The notes beneath the pieces were generated by a model that saw only the letters and a list, made by a program, of their open reading frames with translations, made no database searches and was not told where the DNA came from. Source: Sulfurimonas sp. UBA6014 (lineage in GTDB: Bacteria; Campylobacterota; Campylobacteria; Campylobacterales; Sulfurimonadaceae). Taken from it: a DNA stretch of 9,538 nt. The stretch covers positions 46,838 through 56,375 of the forward strand of contig DJAA01000003.1 of NCBI GenBank assembly GCA_002428085.1. Direction: 5' to 3'. Every line of letters begins with the position of its first letter. Positions within the stretch are counted from its first letter, which is position 1. Positions 6,346 to 9,538 of the stretch are shown piece after piece. The translations under genes and the position numbers were made by a program.

Positions 6346-7557
6346 ATGAAAAAAGTACTTATTTTAGGTGGTGGATTTGCTGGTGTTGAAGCTGCAATCT
6401 ATCTTAGAAAAAACAATTATACCGTTACTTTAGTGACTAATAGAGATTATTTTTACATCTACCCAACATCTATCTGGATTCCAACACGAGAAAAATCATT
6501 TGAAGAGATATGTGTTGACATGAACGCTCTTAAGGAGGCTCACGGATTTGAACTCATCCTTGATGAAGTCAAAAACATCTCTGCAAAAAATGGGATTGTT
6601 GAGTTTGCAAGTGGTCTTCGCATCAATGACTACAAACATCTCATCCTTGCCATGGGTGCTTCAAAAATGAAACATAATGGGATTGAAAATACCCTCTCTA
6701 TTTGTGGAAATCCTGAACAATCTTTGCTCATTCGCGATAAAATAGATGCCCTTATAGCAAAAGGAAGTGGTAAGATTTGTTTTGGGTTTGGAGGCAATCC
6801 AAAAGATTCTTCTGCAGTTCGCGGCGGACCTGGATTTGAATTATTGTTTAATGTTCACAATCTACTCAAGAAAAAAGGGATTCGAGACAAATTTGAACTC
6901 ACTTTTTTCGCTCCTATGGCAGAACCAGGCAAAAGAATGGGACCTCAAGCATTAAAAATGATGGACAAATTTTTCAAAGCTTTAGACATCAAACAGCACT
7001 TTGGTAAAAAAATTAAAAAATTTGAAGAAGAGAGCATTGTTTTTGAAGATGATACAAAATTAGCATCTGATTTTACTATGTTCATTCCTGCTGGAGACGG
7101 TCATGAAGTGGTAAAAACATCGGATTTACCTCTAAATGAGGCTGGATTTGTAAAAATAGATGACCATTGCAATGTAGTGTTTTCTCAAACGGATATTTTT
7201 TGCGAGAGTGAAGATGTAAGTAGACCGCATAATATTTACGCCATAGGGGATATTGCAGCCATAGAAGGGTATGACTGGAGAGCAAAACAGGGACATATTG
7301 CAGAAGTTATGGCTAGAAATGTTGCCCACAATATCAAAGAAAAAGATAACGGTGGCATCTCTTTTAAGGGATATCATGAACACTTAAATATTTTATGTAT
7401 CATGGACAGCGGCAATGGAGCTTCTTTTATCTACCGAGACGATAAAAGAGCGTTTATGCTACCGATGCCAATTGTAGGTCATTGGCTAAAAAAAGCTTGG
7501 GGAATTTATTGCAAAAATTCGAAGCTAGGAAAAATTCCGCGAATTCCAGGAATGTAA
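6346..7557 (+). CDS. Sulfide:quinone-oxidoreductase-like FAD flavoprotein
   Basis: This is a two-dinucleotide-binding-domain flavoprotein of the SQR / flavocytochrome c sulfide dehydrogenase / NDH-2 superfamily, probably passing electrons to membrane quinone. The N-terminal FAD-binding Rossmann motif is GGGFAG (8-13); the second FAD motif is YAIGD (298-302). CIMDSGNGA (351-359) and Cys120 resemble the positions of two redox cysteines of SQR (Aquifex Cys347 and Cys124). The third, essential cysteine is normally in a C-x-G-P-x-Y/F-E context, but here that stretch reads RGGPGFE (159-165) with Arg. The C-terminus (about 380-403, GHWLKKAWG...) is amphipathic and suits a peripheral membrane anchor, as in SQR. 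There is no signal peptide. AAAGG precedes the ATG. Residues 275-291 form a small Cys-bearing insert (Cys275, Cys286). The superfamily is certain; the substrate (sulfide, polysulfide, NADH or other) is not. Confidence 0.8.
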   Translation: MKKVLILGGGFAGVEAAIYLRKNNYTVTLVTNRDYFYIYPTSIWIPTREKSFEEICVDMNALKEAHGFELILDEVKNISAKNGIVEFASGLRINDYKHLILAMGASKMKHNGIENTLSICGNPEQSLLIRDKIDALIAKGSGKICFGFGGNPKDSSAVRGGPGFELLFNVHNLLKKKGIRDKFELTFFAPMAEPGKRMGPQALKMMDKFFKALDIKQHFGKKIKKFEEESIVFEDDTKLASDFTMFIPAGDGHEVVKTSDLPLNEAGFVKIDDHCNVVFSQTDIFCESEDVSRPHNIYAIGDIAAIEGYDWRAKQGHIAEVMARNVAHNIKEKDNGGISFKGYHEHLNILCIMDSGNGASFIYRDDKRAFMLPMPIVGHWLKKAWGIYCKNSKLGKIPRIPGM

Positions 7558-7576
7558 AATTCATACCAAATATTTG

Positions 7577-8710
7577 TTATCTTTCATTAAGAAAATATTT
7601 TAAACTTGTATCACTCCACTCTTTTGAGAGTTTAAGATGATTTTCTATAGAGGCGTAGACTCTTTTAAAATCTTCATTTTTCTGGCTTAACTCACTTATA
7701 ACTTCCCCTAGAGCTTTTTTCCCCGCATCTGTAACATCTTTAGGAAGTTGAAGAAGTTGCACTTTTAACTCTTTAAATTTTTGAAGTGCCATGATGTTCT
7801 CAAAGTGAAATTCATGCGTCATATTTGAGTTGAGTTCACTTGAAGCCATCTCTATCATCAATTGTTGCTCATAAGCGAGCTTTTGAAATGAATATTTATT
7901 GAATGTAAGCTCTAAAATTGACCCAGGCTCATGCCAACCTGCATAATAATACGGTGCAACTTTATAAAATCCCATGATAAGATCAAGTGCTGGTCCAACC
8001 CACTCAGTTGCATCAATCACCCCACGCTCAAGTGATGTATAAATTTCACCAGCAGGCAAAAGAATCGGATTAACTCCCATTTTTGCAAATACCTCTCCAC
8101 CAAGACCTGGAATACGCATTTTTAAACCTTGCATATCGGCCAATGATTGGATAGGTTTTCGAAACCATCCACCCATTTGAATATTGGTATTGCCCCCTAC
8201 AAACGGATGAAGATTGTATTTTGCGTACAATTCCCTCCATAACTCCATTCCTCCACCAAAAAGCATCCAAGAATTAATCTCTTCCGCCGTAAAACCAAAA
8301 GGGATACCGCTAAACAAAGAAAAAGCACTGTTTTTCCCTTTCCAATAATAAGGACCTGAATGAAAAGCATCTATTTGTCCACTAGAACAGGCGTCAAATA
8401 CCTCAAGTGCAGGAACTAAAGTATTTTTAGGATAAAGCTTAATCTCTAAAGAACCGCTACTTATATCTTTGATTCTTTGGGCAAATTTTTCTACATTTGT
8501 CCCCATAATAGGAAAACTTGCTGGCCAACTTGTAGCAAGTTTTATAACAGTTTTTTTATTTTTGTTGATATGGACTGCTTTAATAGCATCATCTTTTTTT
8601 TCTGGATGCTTTGAGTAATCAATAGCTTGGCGATTTTCTTCGTTACATCCACTCAAAGCGATTGCTAAAGAAGCAGTTGTTGTTGTGGCTAAAAAGTCTC
8701 TGCGGTTCAT
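7577..8710 (-). CDS. TRAP transporter solute-binding protein (DctP/TakP-like), Tat-exported lipoprotein
   Basis: This is the extracytoplasmic binding component of a TRAP (tripartite ATP-independent periplasmic) transporter, which delivers organic acids to a DctQM membrane pair. It resembles the TakP-type 2-oxo-acid/lactate group: QMGGWFRKPI (178-187), LKMRIPGLGGEVFAKMG (196-212) with the ligand-carboxylate arginine Arg199, and DATEWVGPALD (233-243) with Glu236-Trp237 at the expected ligand-contact position. The N-terminus holds a twin-arginine motif (NRRDFLA, residues 2-8), a hydrophobic segment and a lipobox LSGC with Cys22, so export through Tat followed by lipid attachment is predicted. 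Residues about 25-50 are a charged linker. AAGGA precedes the ATG at 8710. It follows the unknown gene by 15 bases and converges on the SQR-like gene. No DctQ or DctM gene is in the window. Confidence 0.9.
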   Translation of the reverse strand: MNRRDFLATTTTASLAIALSGCNEENRQAIDYSKHPEKKDDAIKAVHINKNKKTVIKLATSWPASFPIMGTNVEKFAQRIKDISSGSLEIKLYPKNTLVPALEVFDACSSGQIDAFHSGPYYWKGKNSAFSLFSGIPFGFTAEEINSWMLFGGGMELWRELYAKYNLHPFVGGNTNIQMGGWFRKPIQSLADMQGLKMRIPGLGGEVFAKMGVNPILLPAGEIYTSLERGVIDATEWVGPALDLIMGFYKVAPYYYAGWHEPGSILELTFNKYSFQKLAYEQQLMIEMASSELNSNMTHEFHFENIMALQKFKELKVQLLQLPKDVTDAGKKALGEVISELSQKNEDFKRVYASIENHLKLSKEWSDTSLKYFLNER

Positions 8711-8725
8711 TGTCGTATCCTTATT

Positions 8726-9517
8726 TTAAAATTCCAAAGTGAGTTGCTTTTGGTTTACCAGTGGTTTTGAGAGTATGGATTTGTCCACACCGACTATAAG
8801 TGCAAAATGAAAAGTATTATTTTTAAGAAAAGAGATAATCTCTTGCGTATTGTTGTATTTACAAAGGGTTTTACTCTCTTCATATTCACTAGTATGAGGG
8901 ATGATATAGATAATTTTTGCCCAGTTTGCATGTTTTTGCAAAAAAGTTATCTCTGAATCTATTAAATTAGTGTTTTTCTCAAAAATTAAAACTTTATCAC
9001 TTGCTCCGAACTCTTTTATTTCAAAATTTTTATTGGTAAAAACTGCCTCAAAGTGCTCTAAAGGGATAAATTTTTTAAGTCTATAATGGATTTTAAGACT
9101 TTTATAAAAATGGAGCAGCTCTTCAAGATAAGGGATGAAAAAAGGAGATATCAGTTGTCTCTCATAAAAAATATTCTCATAAATAAAAGAGGTTTCAAAA
9201 AGGGTTTTTTCCATAATATTAATTTGCTCTATAGCGGTTTTAGGGAACATTTTTATATCTGTAAAAATATCTTTATCGGTAAGAGCAGGGCAGAATAAAA
9301 TAACAGAACTGTTTTCTACATGCCATAGTGTTTTGAAAAGTTTTTTTAAGTCGCCCTCAAGGGCTATAAATTTGGACTCTGTAATAACTTGCAATGCTAA
9401 TTTTAAAATAATCTCATTGGACTCATACACTTTTACTTCTTTTTCTATGAGTCGAAATCGAAGCAGTCGCTTGAGCGCGTCCTCTATGTTTTGAACTTGT
9501 ATCCATGCTATTTCCAT
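8726..9517 (-). CDS. Unrecognised protein, 5' end possibly outside window; C-terminal clamp-motif-like tail
   Basis: I do not recognise a family. From the ATG at 9517 it is a 263-residue soluble protein without signal or membrane segments. It is rich in Lys, Glu, Phe and Ile, with alternating helices and short hydrophobic strands (for example SSVILFCPAL, KVLIFEK, AKIIYIIPHT, HFALIVGVD) that suggest an alpha/beta fold. The last residues, after a short polar linker, read QLTLEF. This resembles the hexapeptide form of the sliding-clamp-binding motif (QLxLxF/L). The start is uncertain: the ATG has no Shine-Dalgarno sequence and the frame stays open for all seven codons up to the right edge, so the gene may be longer. 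It ends 15 bases before the TRAP binding-protein gene on the same strand and is probably cotranscribed with it. No function is assigned. Confidence 0.7.
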   Translation of the reverse strand: MEIAWIQVQNIEDALKRLLRFRLIEKEVKVYESNEIILKLALQVITESKFIALEGDLKKLFKTLWHVENSSVILFCPALTDKDIFTDIKMFPKTAIEQINIMEKTLFETSFIYENIFYERQLISPFFIPYLEELLHFYKSLKIHYRLKKFIPLEHFEAVFTNKNFEIKEFGASDKVLIFEKNTNLIDSEITFLQKHANWAKIIYIIPHTSEYEESKTLCKYNNTQEIISFLKNNTFHFALIVGVDKSILSKPLVNQKQLTLEF

Positions 9518-9538
9518 ATCGTTTATCTGGGTTGGCTT

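Noticed and set aside
7082..7383. Antisense reading frames over the SQR-like gene (and similar ones within mrdA and fbp)
   Set aside because: They have no ribosome binding site, no recognisable protein features, and lie opposite well-supported conserved genes.
7567..7576. Perfect palindrome CAAATATTTG between the convergent SQR-like and TRAP genes
   Set aside because: Only ten A/T-rich bases with no loop or T-tract; too weak for a terminator and expected by chance in such DNA.

Overview
The window looks like an ordinary chromosomal segment of a member of Campylobacterota (Epsilonproteobacteria), most likely a Sulfurimonas/Sulfuricurvum/Arcobacter-type sulfur-metabolising bacterium. The reasons are the strongly AT-rich DNA with frequent AAA/TTT codons, the order small membrane protein - mrdA (as in Campylobacter and Helicobacter), tightly packed genes, a sulfide:quinone-reductase-like flavoprotein, and TATAAT-type promoters with little recognisable -35 box. 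The assignment is inferred from gene content; no rRNA or other marker gene is present.

Layout, left to right. 1-210 (+): C-terminal part of a small membrane protein that enters from outside the window. 207-2009 (+): mrdA, penicillin-binding protein 2, overlapping the previous gene by ATGA. 2014-3984 (-): a class III fructose-1,6-bisphosphatase, convergent with mrdA across 4 bases. 4110-4529 (-): ybeY endoribonuclease. 4602-4790 (-): a 62-residue YjfB-type putative motility protein. A divergent promoter region at 4791-4895 separates this leftward block from a rightward pair: queC (4896-5576) and an overlapping YgjP-type HELAH metallopeptidase (5569-6255). 6346-7557 (+): the SQR-like flavoprotein, convergent with 7577-8710 (-), a Tat-exported, lipobox-carrying TRAP-transporter solute-binding protein of the 2-oxo-acid type. 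Upstream of that, in the same operon, is an unrecognised protein (8726 to 9517 or beyond, -) whose reading frame is open to the right edge.

Most genes are independent housekeeping functions: cell elongation (mrdA), gluconeogenesis (fbp), rRNA maturation (ybeY) and queuosine precursor synthesis (queC). The right-hand third is the accessory-looking part: a flavoprotein resembling SQR but apparently lacking one of its cysteines, an orphan TRAP binding protein with an unusual membrane anchor, and an unknown protein ending in a sequence resembling a beta-clamp-binding motif. I saw no CRISPR array, insertion sequence, tRNA, rRNA or phage gene, and nothing that clearly amounts to a new multi-gene system. 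No gene-free stretch exceeds about 125 bases.
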